In this document: piece by piece, positions 1 through 8,561 of the stretch
How the letters are laid out: each line of letters begins with the position of its first letter
Numbering within the stretch: position 1 is the stretch's first letter
Assembly (NCBI RefSeq): GCF_947493425.1
Contig: NZ_CANLRP010000015.1
Coordinates: forward strand, 16,122-80,121
Direction of reading: 5' to 3'
Origin: an uncultured Microscilla sp.
GTDB lineage: Bacteria > Bacteroidota > Bacteroidia > Cytophagales > Microscillaceae
Length of the DNA: 64,000 bases
Notes under the pieces: model-generated
The model's input: only the letters and a program-made list of their open reading frames with translations
What the model was told of the DNA's origin: nothing
The model's database searches: none
Made by a program: the position numbers and the translations under genes

Positions 1-552
1 GCCTCGCTCAATTTCATCAATCACTTTACCTTTTTGGTCGTCGCTCGGCGCGGGCACTTGTGCAATAGACTCATGTTCTTCTACATCAAACACCTTTCCG
101 ATTGCCGACTCCATAGGTTTTAAGCCTTTATTTAACAAGGTCTTGCCAAATTTATCCTGAATTAGCTTCACCCCTTCTTTGATTGCCTCTTTGTCTTCTG
201 CTTCTTCAAATGCTTTGAGCGCACGATCGAAGTCATCAAGAATAGGCAATAAATCTTTCAATAAACCTTCATTCGCCAATTTTATTTGCTCAATTTTTTC
301 TTTGGCAGTACGTCGGCGGAAGTTTTCAAAATCGGCATACAAGCGTACATATTTATCTTTAGCTTCCTGTACTTCAGCCTCAAGTTTTGCTTGTGTATCT
401 TCTTGAGGTTGGGCACTCGCTTCGGTATTAGTTTCGCTTGCGTCAGCACTTGTTTCTTCTGTAGCATTTACCTGTGCTTCCTGCTCTGTCAAGTTTTCAC
501 CATTTTGGTTGGTAGTGGCAGGTTCTTTCTCTGATTCTGAATTGTGGGTCAT
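1..552 (-). CDS. grpE: GrpE nucleotide exchange factor (5' part, runs off the left edge)
   Basis: The minus-strand frame is open from an ATG at 552 to the window edge and gives 184 residues. Residues 1-55 are acidic and Q/T-rich, as in many GrpE leaders. A long charged helix follows, with the GrpE hallmark ADFENFRRR near residues 73-81, then LLPILDDFDRAL and the beginning of the C-terminal beta domain. GrpE is a dimeric cochaperone that releases ADP from DnaK in the cytoplasm. In many genomes dnaJ lies just downstream, which here would be left of the window. The 3' end is missing. Identification rests on motif recognition and is strong. Confidence 0.93.
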   Translation of the reverse strand, partial: MTHNSESEKEPATTNQNGENLTEQEAQVNATEETSADASETNTEASAQPQEDTQAKLEAEVQEAKDKYVRLYADFENFRRRTAKEKIEQIKLANEGLLKDLLPILDDFDRALKAFEEAEDKEAIKEGVKLIQDKFGKTLLNKGLKPMESAIGKVFDVEEHESIAQVPAPSDDQKGKVIDEIERG

Positions 553-680
553 AACAACACTCAGTTTAATTCGTTTTAAGTCGGTTGCATAAAAGTCAAT
601 TTTTTTGCCAAAACCTGATTTATGACAAGTTGGCAGTCGCTCCATCTCCCTCATATATAGCCTCAAGGTATAAGCAACAA

Positions 681-716
681 GTCACAAGTCCTTAGATACC
701 GATGCATATCGGTGTC
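681..716 (+). repeat. Dispersed short palindromic repeat, copy a
   Basis: The core reads AAGTCCTTAGATACCGATG, followed by CATATCGGTGTC. The half sites ACCGAT and ATCGGT form a small inverted repeat. The same core recurs at 799-833, 835-876 and 26531-26566, and inverted at 29522-29553. Confidence 0.75.
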
Positions 717-798
717 TGAGGCTGTCTTGCCAGCAATTATCGTTTTTCTTAACATGCGGGCTATTAAAATCGGCAGACAGAAACTTTTACAGGGACAA

Positions 799-833
799 AC
801 TTCAAATCCTTAGATGCCGATGCATATCGATAC
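799..833 (+). repeat. Dispersed short palindromic repeat, copy b (diverged)
   Basis: This copy has TCCTTAGATGCCGATGCATA then TCGATAC, so it differs from copy a at a few bases. It lies about 100 bases from copy a and abuts copy c. Confidence 0.65.
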
Positions 834-834
834 T

Positions 835-876
835 ACAAGTCGCAAGTCCTTAGATACCGATGAATATCGGTGCTAT
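835..876 (+). repeat. Dispersed short palindromic repeat, copy c
   Basis: The leader ACAAGTCGCAAGTCC is followed by the core TTAGATACCGATGAATATCG. It is almost identical to the copy at 26531-26566, which makes it the best-preserved pair of the family. Confidence 0.75.
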
Positions 877-1102
877 ACCCTCCGTAGAACTCATCACAGC
901 AAACTGCCCCGATAAATAGGGTTTAGAAATAGATTCAGTCCATAGGCAACTGACAAATCCATAGCACATTCGTTTTCAGCAGATTATAAATTAGTTAGAA
1001 GCCAGCGCCACAGTCTTTCTTCTACTCGCTTTTAAATCAGGGCTTTTTTAGCAATTAAAAGCACTACCCTTGTCTCAAGAAAAGCTATATAAATTTAGCC
1101 GG

Positions 1103-3325
1103 CTAGTTTTGTAGGGGCAAAATCACCGTGTATGCCTTGTCGTTGGGTGTTTTCCAGGTTTTGAGCCACTGGTTATACTTACGCAACAAAGCAAGGTCTA
1201 CCCTTTTTGTACGGGCAATCTGCTGTAAAGTGCTTCGGTTGCGTAAAGTAAAGTGTTTAAGTCGAGTAGGTGTGGCAATATAACGGCTAAGCGGCTGCTC
1301 AAACACTAACTTATGGGCAAGAAAACGCCTAATATACCAGTGCGTATTTCCATCAATTGTCATCATTTTCACTTTAGTTGGGCTATAGTTTACATACAAG
1401 CCTTCAAGGTACTCTTGGGTACCCGCAAAGCCTAGGTTATAGGACAAAAGCGTGTACATCCAGTTTTTGAAAAACAAGTGGTTTCGGTTCAAATAACGCG
1501 TGGCTCCATTGGTAGCTGTTACTATGTTTAAACGCTCGTCTACATTTTCATCTATTTGTATACCTACTTCCAACGCTGACTCTTCTTTAAACTGCCAATA
1601 CCCTACAGCATTTGAGCTTGACACTGCATTGGCAATGAGCGAACTCTCTAAGATAGGCAAAAACCTAAAGTCACTGGGGATGTTTTCTTTACGAAGAATT
1701 TTTTTTATGATGGGCATATATACCTGAATACGCTCTAGTTTTTTCTGAAAAAACCTGGGGTGGCTCCTCAACTGATTCACTTCTGACTGGATCAAACGCT
1801 GGGCATAATCAGTAATTTTTAACTTTATACCAGCTACATACATTACCGCAGGCACATGAGGCGAGTTAGGTGCAGCCCTTTCCACCCTTCCGTGTGGCTT
1901 GGTGTTTACTGGTAAATGAGTCATGCTGGCAACCCCGTGGGCATGAGCAGGACGGATAAGTAGTTTTTTACCCGCAAACACGGTGTTATTCCTCATTTTG
2001 TTGAGGGTTCTTAATTTAGTGACTGATACGTTGTATTTTTTTGAAATTCGATAAAGGTTATCGCCCGATTGTACTGTATGAAATATTGCCGGATTTTTGT
2101 TGACAGGTACCGGACTGTAGGTAGTCAGTTTTCTGCCCGCCAAACGATGTTGAGGGCGGGTTTGGGTGCTCTTAGCGTATTGCCTGGTATGGTGTTTTTT
2201 GTAATTATTGGCCAGCAATTGGGTATGTTGCGAAGCAATTTTCAGGTGCCTGGGCACCGACATATACAGTTGTTGACCTGCACTGAGTTTGTTACTGTGT
2301 AGCCCGTTCCACTGCTTTACCTTATCTATGCTTACCCCATACAAACGTGAAATGCTATAGAGCGTTTCACCCCGACTTACCCGGTGTTTTATCTGACGAT
2401 TTGCCAGAGGTTTGGTTGCCCTTGATGTGGGTGAATAACGCATCACAGAGGCCTTGGCGTAGCGTTTGGTGTGGGTAATTGCGTGAGAGTTGCCACTAGG
2501 CGATCGGGTAGGCATAGGGATAATCACATGGTATTTTCTACCATTGGGTATTACCCGCCCCCTAAACCAGGCATTGTAGTGTTGCACCGAGGCGGCTGGC
2601 AAACTAAACTCTTTGCCAATATGGTTAAAAGTTTTGTTATTAACCAAGTCATATTTGATGAGCGTCACTGCATATTGTTTTTTCTTGCTCAATGCACTGC
2701 TGTAGACACTCCAGGTAGCCAAAAAATTGACCAAGAACATAGGGGTATTTTTGTCAAGTCGCAAGGTCTTGCTGTGCTGTGAATAGTGATGTCGCAAAAA
2801 ACGTCGAATTTGGTAAGATGACATTTCATAAGACAACAAAGTTTTGACCCAATGTTGGTTACGTTGGTATTTTTTACGAAAGTAAATTGCCAAAGCGTGG
2901 CTGGTCATTACAACATTGAGGCTTTCGTCTAATTGAGCTCCTACTCTGAGTCCCAGGAGAGGTGCCATTTCATGAGCATTTGCCCAAAACTTAATACTGT
3001 CTTGCAGTGGATTATTGACCAAGGCAAGGTATTTAAACGCGGCAGGTATTTTCAGAGGTCGCAACTCCTGATTAACCAAGGGTAGGTATAAACTTGCCAA
3101 TGGTACTTGTTTTGTCAGGAAATAAGGACTAGCCCTGATTTGTTGTGCTTCTTTATTTACTTGTTGCCTGGCTCGATAGCTTAGTTCAATTCTAATGTCA
3201 CCTATGCGAAAAGAACTCTGAATGGGTGTTGCCTGAGTTTGGTGAACAATGCTACAATAAAATCCCAATAAAAAGGTAGCCAACACCTTTTTAAAAAATG
3301 CCTTTAGAGTTAAATTTTTAGTCAT
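1103..3325 (-). CDS. Secreted LysM / lytic transglycosylase-like protein with two SLT-type domains
   Basis: The 740-residue product starts with a hydrophobic signal segment (about residues 12-32). Two SLT-like regions are visible. The first, around residues 85-165, reads YLALVNNPL where the second, around 545-640, has FLPILESSL with the catalytic-type Glu. LysM peptidoglycan-binding repeats begin near 311 (HRVSRGETLYSIS) and 415 (HTVQSGDNLYRIS), and a weaker LysM-like segment closes the protein near 690. The likely role is cleavage or binding of peptidoglycan in the periplasm, as in MltD-type transglycosylases. The first SLT unit appears to be a catalytically dead duplicate. The ATG at 3325 is the natural start because the signal peptide follows at once. 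Confidence 0.85.
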   Translation of the reverse strand: MTKNLTLKAFFKKVLATFLLGFYCSIVHQTQATPIQSSFRIGDIRIELSYRARQQVNKEAQQIRASPYFLTKQVPLASLYLPLVNQELRPLKIPAAFKYLALVNNPLQDSIKFWANAHEMAPLLGLRVGAQLDESLNVVMTSHALAIYFRKKYQRNQHWVKTLLSYEMSSYQIRRFLRHHYSQHSKTLRLDKNTPMFLVNFLATWSVYSSALSKKKQYAVTLIKYDLVNNKTFNHIGKEFSLPAASVQHYNAWFRGRVIPNGRKYHVIIPMPTRSPSGNSHAITHTKRYAKASVMRYSPTSRATKPLANRQIKHRVSRGETLYSISRLYGVSIDKVKQWNGLHSNKLSAGQQLYMSVPRHLKIASQHTQLLANNYKKHHTRQYAKSTQTRPQHRLAGRKLTTYSPVPVNKNPAIFHTVQSGDNLYRISKKYNVSVTKLRTLNKMRNNTVFAGKKLLIRPAHAHGVASMTHLPVNTKPHGRVERAAPNSPHVPAVMYVAGIKLKITDYAQRLIQSEVNQLRSHPRFFQKKLERIQVYMPIIKKILRKENIPSDFRFLPILESSLIANAVSSSNAVGYWQFKEESALEVGIQIDENVDERLNIVTATNGATRYLNRNHLFFKNWMYTLLSYNLGFAGTQEYLEGLYVNYSPTKVKMMTIDGNTHWYIRRFLAHKLVFEQPLSRYIATPTRLKHFTLRNRSTLQQIARTKRVDLALLRKYNQWLKTWKTPNDKAYTVILPLQN

Positions 3326-3671
3326 TTTTGTTTAAATAAACCAATTTTGTATGATAGATCGTATGCGCCTGATTGAAGGATGGTTGTATAGCTTGGAGTG
3401 AAATTTTAAATTAAGTGTGATTTGGGTTAGGCATTTGTTAATATTACATTTGAACACACTATTTTAAGCCTTAAAATAGAATAAATCTAAAAAATAAAGG
3501 TGATTTTACCAATAATACTTAAAATAGACGATTTTTGTTGGCTATACAATGAAACACTTTAGCTAAAATCAACATTGGGTGTAGTAAGTTTGAGTATATC
3601 TACTCAATGATGCCATTGTTTTGGCTTACCAAACGGCGTTACTTACTTGTTTTTAACTCAGAAAATTCATT
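3326..3671. other. Divergent promoter region between LysM protein and ABC ATPase
   Basis: This AT-rich 346-base spacer separates divergent genes. A TAAGTTTG at 3585-3592 matches the Bacteroidota -7 consensus TAnnTTTG for the rightward gene, but no well-spaced TTG element precedes it. Nothing else stands out. Confidence 0.4.
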
Positions 3672-4424
3672 ATGATAGAAATAGAAAATATTACCAAATC
3701 GTTTGGCGATAAAGATGTATTGAAGGGCATTAGTGGGGTATTTGAGCAGGGCAAAACCAACATGATTATAGGTGCCAGTGGTACCGGAAAAAGTGTATTA
3801 CTTAAATGCATTGTAGGATTGTTGCGCCCCGATGAAGGCACAGTTAGTTTTAACGGACGGGAATTTGCCCGTGGCAATAAAGATCTTCAGCGCGAAATTC
3901 GACGCGAAATAGGCATGCTTTTTCAAGGAGGTGCTTTATTTGACTCTAAAACTGTAGAAGAAAACGTGATGTTTCCGCTGGACATGCTCACCAACGAATC
4001 GCGTAGCGACAAACTCGAAAGAGTACATTTTTGTTTGGAAAGAGTAGGACTGGAAAATGCCGCAAAACGGATGCCCTCAGAGATAAGTGGAGGCATGCAA
4101 AAAAGAGTAGGCATTGCCCGCTCTATTGTAATGAAACCAAAATACTTGTTTGTAGACGAACCCAACTCAGGGCTCGACCCACTCACCGCTATTACTATAG
4201 ACAACCTCATTCACGAGATTACCACTGAATATAATATTACAACTATTATAGTATCGCATGATATGAATTCGGTAATGGAGATTGGCGAATATATTATGTT
4301 TTTGCATGAAGGATATAAAGTTTGGGAAGGGAGCAATCAGCAAATAACTAAAGCAGATGTAGACGAACTCAATAACTTTGTATTTTCAAATAAGCTATTG
4401 CGTGACTTGCGTCAACACTTATAG
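3672..4424 (+). CDS. ABC transporter ATP-binding protein, MlaF/Mkl type
   Basis: The 250-residue ATPase has Walker A GASGTGKS (about 34-41), signature ISGGMQKR (about 138-145), Walker B YLFVDEPNSGLD and switch histidine in IIVSHDMN. The GMQKRVGIARS signature and the NSGLDP tail of Walker B are typical of the MCE-associated (MlaF) family, which moves phospholipids or hydrophobic compounds between the membranes. In many Bacteroidota an MlaE-like permease lies next to it, but none is present here, since the preceding gene is divergent and a glycosyltransferase follows. Assignment to MlaF rather than another exporter ATPase is probable, not certain. Confidence 0.85.
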   Translation: MIEIENITKSFGDKDVLKGISGVFEQGKTNMIIGASGTGKSVLLKCIVGLLRPDEGTVSFNGREFARGNKDLQREIRREIGMLFQGGALFDSKTVEENVMFPLDMLTNESRSDKLERVHFCLERVGLENAAKRMPSEISGGMQKRVGIARSIVMKPKYLFVDEPNSGLDPLTAITIDNLIHEITTEYNITTIIVSHDMNSVMEIGEYIMFLHEGYKVWEGSNQQITKADVDELNNFVFSNKLLRDLRQHL

Positions 4425-4536
4425 TACACTCCACCTTAGGAGGGGGGTCCTCTTCAGGCCAAAGCTTAAGGTGAATTTAAATTCTCAGTAGAATCTCAGG
4501 TAAACTGTATGGAACTTTTTACCTGACTTTAACATT

Positions 4537-5265
4537 TTGGAGGTGAACAAAAAAACAAGAAAGCGGAAAGATCAAGTGAAGCCAAATATTATCGTAATAA
4601 TACCAGCTTATAACGAAGAAGCCTCTATAGCCAAAGTAATTGCCGATATACCCAAGGGGTTGACAGAGGAGGTAATTGTAGTAAATAATAATTCAACTGA
4701 CCACACTGCTGAGGTGGCTCAAGCCGCTGGGGCAACCGTGCTCAACCAGCGCCAACAAGGATATGGAGCGGCTTGTCTGAAGGGCATTGCTTATGCAAGA
4801 GAAAAAAAAATGCCGCCAGAGATTGTAGTATTTATCGATGGCGATTACTCTGATTTTCCTCAGCAAATGCCCGATATATTGGCACCTATTATAGAACAAG
4901 ACATAGACATGGTGATTGGCTCACGGGCATTGGGAAAACGACAAAAAGGAGCCATGATGCCTCAACAGATTTTTGGCAACTGGCTTGCTACCCGGCTCAT
5001 TCGCTTGTTTTATGGTATGCGTTTTACCGATCTTGGCCCTTTCAGAGCCATTAAGTTTCACAAATTGCTGGCCATAGGTATGAAAGACGAAGACTACGGC
5101 TGGACTGTAGAAATGCAGCTTAAAGCCGCCAAGTATAAACTAAAAGTAACCGAAGTACCAGTAGATTACAAAAAACGCATTGGCGTGTCAAAGGTAAGTG
5201 GTACTATTAAAGGTACTTTTATGGCAGGCTATAAAATACTCTGGACTATTTTTAGGTATTTGTAG
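4537..5265 (+). CDS. Family 2 glycosyltransferase (polyprenyl-phosphate sugar transferase-like)
   Basis: The 242-residue GT-A protein has VIIPAYNEEASI near residues 20-31, VVNNNSTDHT near 48-57, and the metal-binding DGD at 101-103 inside VVFIDGDYSDFP. It resembles dolichyl/undecaprenyl-phosphate glucosyl- or mannosyltransferase catalytic domains but lacks C-terminal membrane helices. There is no ATG near the N-terminus. The frame is closed by TAA at 4501, and the only early initiators are TTG at 4537 and GTG at 4543, with GGAGG sitting between them. The first in-frame ATG comes well inside the fold. The gene follows the ABC ATPase in the same direction after 112 bases. The acceptor is unknown. 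Confidence 0.85.
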   Translation: MEVNKKTRKRKDQVKPNIIVIIPAYNEEASIAKVIADIPKGLTEEVIVVNNNSTDHTAEVAQAAGATVLNQRQQGYGAACLKGIAYAREKKMPPEIVVFIDGDYSDFPQQMPDILAPIIEQDIDMVIGSRALGKRQKGAMMPQQIFGNWLATRLIRLFYGMRFTDLGPFRAIKFHKLLAIGMKDEDYGWTVEMQLKAAKYKLKVTEVPVDYKKRIGVSKVSGTIKGTFMAGYKILWTIFRYL

Positions 5266-5301
5266 ATAAATCCAAGACACATTTAACTCTTACCATTTTT
5301 T

Positions 5302-5859
5302 TTAGAAAGAGTCCAAGAAGATGATAGGTGAGTTTTTTTTTCGTATCACAAGAATCTCACTTGCAATCGGAGGTGTTTTTTTGGCATCCGCAGGGTCGTA
5401 AATAAATTTAAAATCACCATAACGGATAAAGTCAACAATATAATCTCTATAAAAAGGGTATCTATGTTGATCATACTTTTTTCTTTTTACCTCTTCTTGG
5501 TTTATTTGTAAAAAAAGACCTTGCAAATCTTGTGATGCTATGACTTTTTCAGGTCTTGAAACATAGAAGTCAAGAGTGTCACCCTCAAGTATTGCTACCA
5601 ATTTACTTTTATATTCCTTTTTTTTCAACCCATTGATAGGCACAAGCAATGTAGAGTCAGAGTAATTGATAATGTATCCCACCAAGTTAACTTGTGGAGG
5701 GATGATATTATTTACAAGACTATCTTCCTCATAACTATCTACTTGATTTTGATAAATCATTATCATCACTTGCCCCTTTTTGACCTGACTACAACCAGCA
5801 CTCGTCAAAAAAATAACAACATAAAATAAAATTATTTTAACGTTTCCTTTGTACTTCAT
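5302..5859 (-). CDS. Lipoprotein of unknown function, possible immunity partner of the upstream gene
   Basis: The 185-residue product has a lipoprotein signal peptide with lipobox TSAGC (Cys23), so it should be anchored in the outer or inner membrane. No family is recognised in the mature part, which is rich in charged and aromatic residues. Its start codon lies 23 bases inside the end of the upstream gene (stop at 5837), so the two are translated from one message and probably coupled. A lipoprotein tightly coupled to a toxin-like peptidase would fit an immunity protein that protects the envelope, but this is inference from context only. Confidence 0.7.
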   Translation of the reverse strand: MKYKGNVKIILFYVVIFLTSAGCSQVKKGQVMIMIYQNQVDSYEEDSLVNNIIPPQVNLVGYIINYSDSTLLVPINGLKKKEYKSKLVAILEGDTLDFYVSRPEKVIASQDLQGLFLQINQEEVKRKKYDQHRYPFYRDYIVDFIRYGDFKFIYDPADAKKTPPIASEILVIRKKNSPIIFLDSF

Positions 5860-6799
5860 ATTTTTTTGCCCTTTCTAAATAATCTTTTCTAAAAGATGCT
5901 GGTACTTTCTTCCAGGTTGAATGATTTCTTTGCAAGTCATACGCCTTATAGTGAGTGCCGTTAGGGTCATATTCTTCTTTGTCATTAAAGCCAAACCCCT
6001 TCACTCCATGACCTAGAAACTCATGGATTCCCAATGTGTTTTGCGCACCTGATACTGTATTCAAGTCTGCATTCACAGAACCACTCCTGGCTACAATTGT
6101 CACTTTGATTACACCAGTTCCTTTATCTGTATAACCTTTATTTCTAGGAAGCCAGAGAGCTGAATCTTTTCTTCTATCTGTATTTGCTACCCCTGCACCT
6201 CGAGAGGGGTTGTTATAACCTCCAGGCTTCAATTTATAGTTGGTGCTTTTACTGGACACAACCGTACCATTATTTACCGACAGTTCACCGTTATGCAATA
6301 GTTTTATGTTAACTTCTGGCATAGCTGCTATAATAGGCGTATATATTTTTGAGATGACTTGAGATGAAAGCTTTGTGTTATTAATAAGCGTAGCAAAGCC
6401 CAAAAGATAAGCTGCTGCTTGTTTAGGCGAGGTAGCAATATCTTCAAACCATTGTGTTCCATATCTTTTTTGTGAATGAGCCCTGGCTTTAGTAATAGTT
6501 TCTTTTTCTACAATTTTTATATAATCAGTTTTACCATCACCACCTTGTGTTATATAATTTCCGGCAGAGTCATAATATCTATCAGACAACCCACTCTTGC
6601 TATCATATTTACCAAAGATGTTTGCCGACCTAAACTCAGAATGCCTGCTGTCTTGTCTGGCTAATGCAGACCTCGCCATATCTTCTTCATTGTGCACCTT
6701 ACTCCCCATCACATTCATCATCCTACCCACAGCTTTCGCGTCCTTCGTACTCGAACGAGTGGCGTATTCCTTTTCTAACTTTGTTTGTCTTGACCGCAT
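5837..6799 (-). CDS. Metallopeptidase-motif protein, candidate polymorphic-toxin or eCIS effector
   Basis: The 320-residue protein has no signal peptide. Near residues 75-95 it carries a YYDSAGNYI...GGDGKTDYIKI segment, resembling the short linker often found ahead of C-terminal toxin or peptidase domains in Bacteroidota. Around residues 258-263 it has GIHEFLGHGVKGFG, an HE-x3-H metal-site motif; a canonical HExxH would have the second His one residue earlier. The C-terminus is basic. The gene overlaps a lipoprotein gene downstream and is divergent, across 49 bases, from an eCIS-like AAA+ ATPase. A zinc peptidase or deamidase-like effector is the best guess; the true family is not recognised. 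Confidence 0.7.
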   Translation of the reverse strand: MRSRQTKLEKEYATRSSTKDAKAVGRMMNVMGSKVHNEEDMARSALARQDSRHSEFRSANIFGKYDSKSGLSDRYYDSAGNYITQGGDGKTDYIKIVEKETITKARAHSQKRYGTQWFEDIATSPKQAAAYLLGFATLINNTKLSSQVISKIYTPIIAAMPEVNIKLLHNGELSVNNGTVVSSKSTNYKLKPGGYNNPSRGAGVANTDRRKDSALWLPRNKGYTDKGTGVIKVTIVARSGSVNADLNTVSGAQNTLGIHEFLGHGVKGFGFNDKEEYDPNGTHYKAYDLQRNHSTWKKVPASFRKDYLERAKKYEVQRKR

Positions 6800-6848
6800 A
6801 ATGTAAGTATATTGGGGTGGTTTGAACTTGTATCAAAATACGAAAAAA

Positions 6849-8372
6849 ATGGAGGATTCGACCAATTTTGAGGAGAATTATCAAGTCTTGCAACACGAGC
6901 TTGCCTGGGCGGGTAATGTGTTTCAGCAGCAATTGCAGGCAAATGCTGCTATATTACTGGAAAGCAACTCATTGTTTGACCAAATAGCCGCAGAAGAAGA
7001 CTGGAAACTGACAGAGGTAGGCGAAGCCCTGACCGACGAAGAAATTGCCCAACTCTACCGCCGCTATGGGCAAAGCGATATCCCCATTGAGCCTATACCC
7101 ATGCCCGACTTGAATCAGGGCACAGGAGCTTATGCTGAGCTTATTCGCAAATTTGATTTTGACCAAACCGAACGTTTAGTGCTTGCTCTGGCACTCTATC
7201 CCCATGTATTACCCGATGTACTCGACCACTGGGTAAAAGCCCTCAAAGATAACATTGCTCAGTTGCCAGGTAATATTGGGCTTGCCTACCCTCACTTTTT
7301 GCCTACAGGCAAAACCGCTTTATTTTTATTGGCAGGGTTTGACTATCAGCAACAGCTCTTGCTTCAGCACCAACTATTTGCCCCTGGTCATCCATTTACC
7401 CAGGCAGGTATTCTTGCTTTGGGCAAAGTGCCTAATGATGAACCCACCATCAATGGTACGCTGGTAATGGTCCCAGAATATTTGCACTTACTTACTTCAG
7501 GCAAGCCTTATCGCCCCGCATTGAGCCATCGTTTTCCAGCACAGCAATTGACCACCCAACAAAGCTGGAAAGACTATGTTTTGCCTCCAGGTACTCAGGC
7601 TCAAGTAGACGAGTTGCTCGCCTGGACCACACACTACCACACACTACGCACCCACCCATCATTTGGGACAGATAACAAGGGCTATAAGTGTTTGTTGTAT
7701 GGACCATCAGGTACGGGCAAAACGATGTTGGGCAGGTTATTGGCACAAAAAACTGAGAGGGAAGTGTGGCGAATTGACATTAGTCAGATGGTAAGCAAGT
7801 TTGTAGGAGAAACATCAAGAAAAATTCGCCAGGTCTTTGACACTGCCCGGCATTATGATCATATTTTATTTTGTGACGAGGGTGAGGGCTTGTTTTCTAA
7901 CCGTAGTGCCTATGCCAGCACTGCTCAAGATACTTATGTAAACCAAGAGGTGGGCTATTTGCTTCAGGCAATGGAAGATTACCCTGGCATTTTGCTGGTA
8001 GCTACCAACAACCTCCAAAACATAGACCAGGCTTTCATGCGTCGGTTCAACACCTCTATTCAATTTCGTTACCCCAATAAGGCTTGCTTGCTACAGCTAT
8101 GGCAAAAGGCGTTGACACCTTTTGAGCTGGCGCCTGGCATTGACTTGTCTTTCATTGCTCACACTCAGGCAAAAGCCAGCCTATCGCCCAACGAGACGCG
8201 TTCCCAACCCGTTACAGGAGCACAAATTATGGCAGTTAAAGATTTTTTGGGTATTATGGCACTCAAGCGCAATCACTGGAAAGTATCGCCTGACGACTTG
8301 TTAGAGGCCTTGCAACAAAAGCAGTTTTCTGTGAAAAATTTACGCCCGCAATTGTTGGGCAAGGTGCATTAA
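6849..8372 (+). CDS. AAA+ ATPase resembling the eCIS-associated ATPase (Afp15/PVC15 type)
   Basis: The product of 507 residues has an N-terminal helical region of about 230 residues followed by one AAA+ module. Visible motifs are Walker A GPSGTGKT (about 285-292), Walker B ILFCDEGEG (about 339-347), sensor 1 LLVATNN (about 380-386) and arginine finger AFMRRFN (about 394-400). A long regulatory N-terminus with one C-terminal AAA+ module is the layout of ATPases in contractile injection (eCIS) loci, thought to help assembly or recycling. No sheath, tube or baseplate genes are in the window. The ATG at 6849 is preferred over an upstream TTG at 6822, because it leaves a divergent promoter gap. 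Confidence 0.75.
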   Translation: MEDSTNFEENYQVLQHELAWAGNVFQQQLQANAAILLESNSLFDQIAAEEDWKLTEVGEALTDEEIAQLYRRYGQSDIPIEPIPMPDLNQGTGAYAELIRKFDFDQTERLVLALALYPHVLPDVLDHWVKALKDNIAQLPGNIGLAYPHFLPTGKTALFLLAGFDYQQQLLLQHQLFAPGHPFTQAGILALGKVPNDEPTINGTLVMVPEYLHLLTSGKPYRPALSHRFPAQQLTTQQSWKDYVLPPGTQAQVDELLAWTTHYHTLRTHPSFGTDNKGYKCLLYGPSGTGKTMLGRLLAQKTEREVWRIDISQMVSKFVGETSRKIRQVFDTARHYDHILFCDEGEGLFSNRSAYASTAQDTYVNQEVGYLLQAMEDYPGILLVATNNLQNIDQAFMRRFNTSIQFRYPNKACLLQLWQKALTPFELAPGIDLSFIAHTQAKASLSPNETRSQPVTGAQIMAVKDFLGIMALKRNHWKVSPDDLLEALQQKQFSVKNLRPQLLGKVH

Positions 8373-8561
8373 CAGATACCAACAACATCGAGGAGTCAAT
8401 AAATAAGCTGTACCTTCTAAAATGTGAGCCGTATTTTTTGTAACCAAGGAACAAGTTATAATTAAATATAGCCAAACAATGTGGTGATGACTAACCCCTG
8501 CTATCTATGAGCAAGATTATAGTACCAATATATACCTAATCTATCTGGACAGAACCACTAC

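Larger units (their letters stand above)
553..1102. other. Intergenic region with three dispersed-repeat copies
   Basis: About 550 bases lie between grpE and the LysM protein gene. No plausible ORF is visible. The stretch holds three copies of a short palindromic repeat, listed separately. The right part should hold the 3' end of the LysM transcript, but no strong hairpin-plus-T-run terminator is visible. Confidence 0.6.

Noticed and set aside
6849..8372. A full contractile injection system in the window
   Set aside because: Only an ATPase of the right kind is present; no sheath, tube, baseplate or spike genes were found on either strand.
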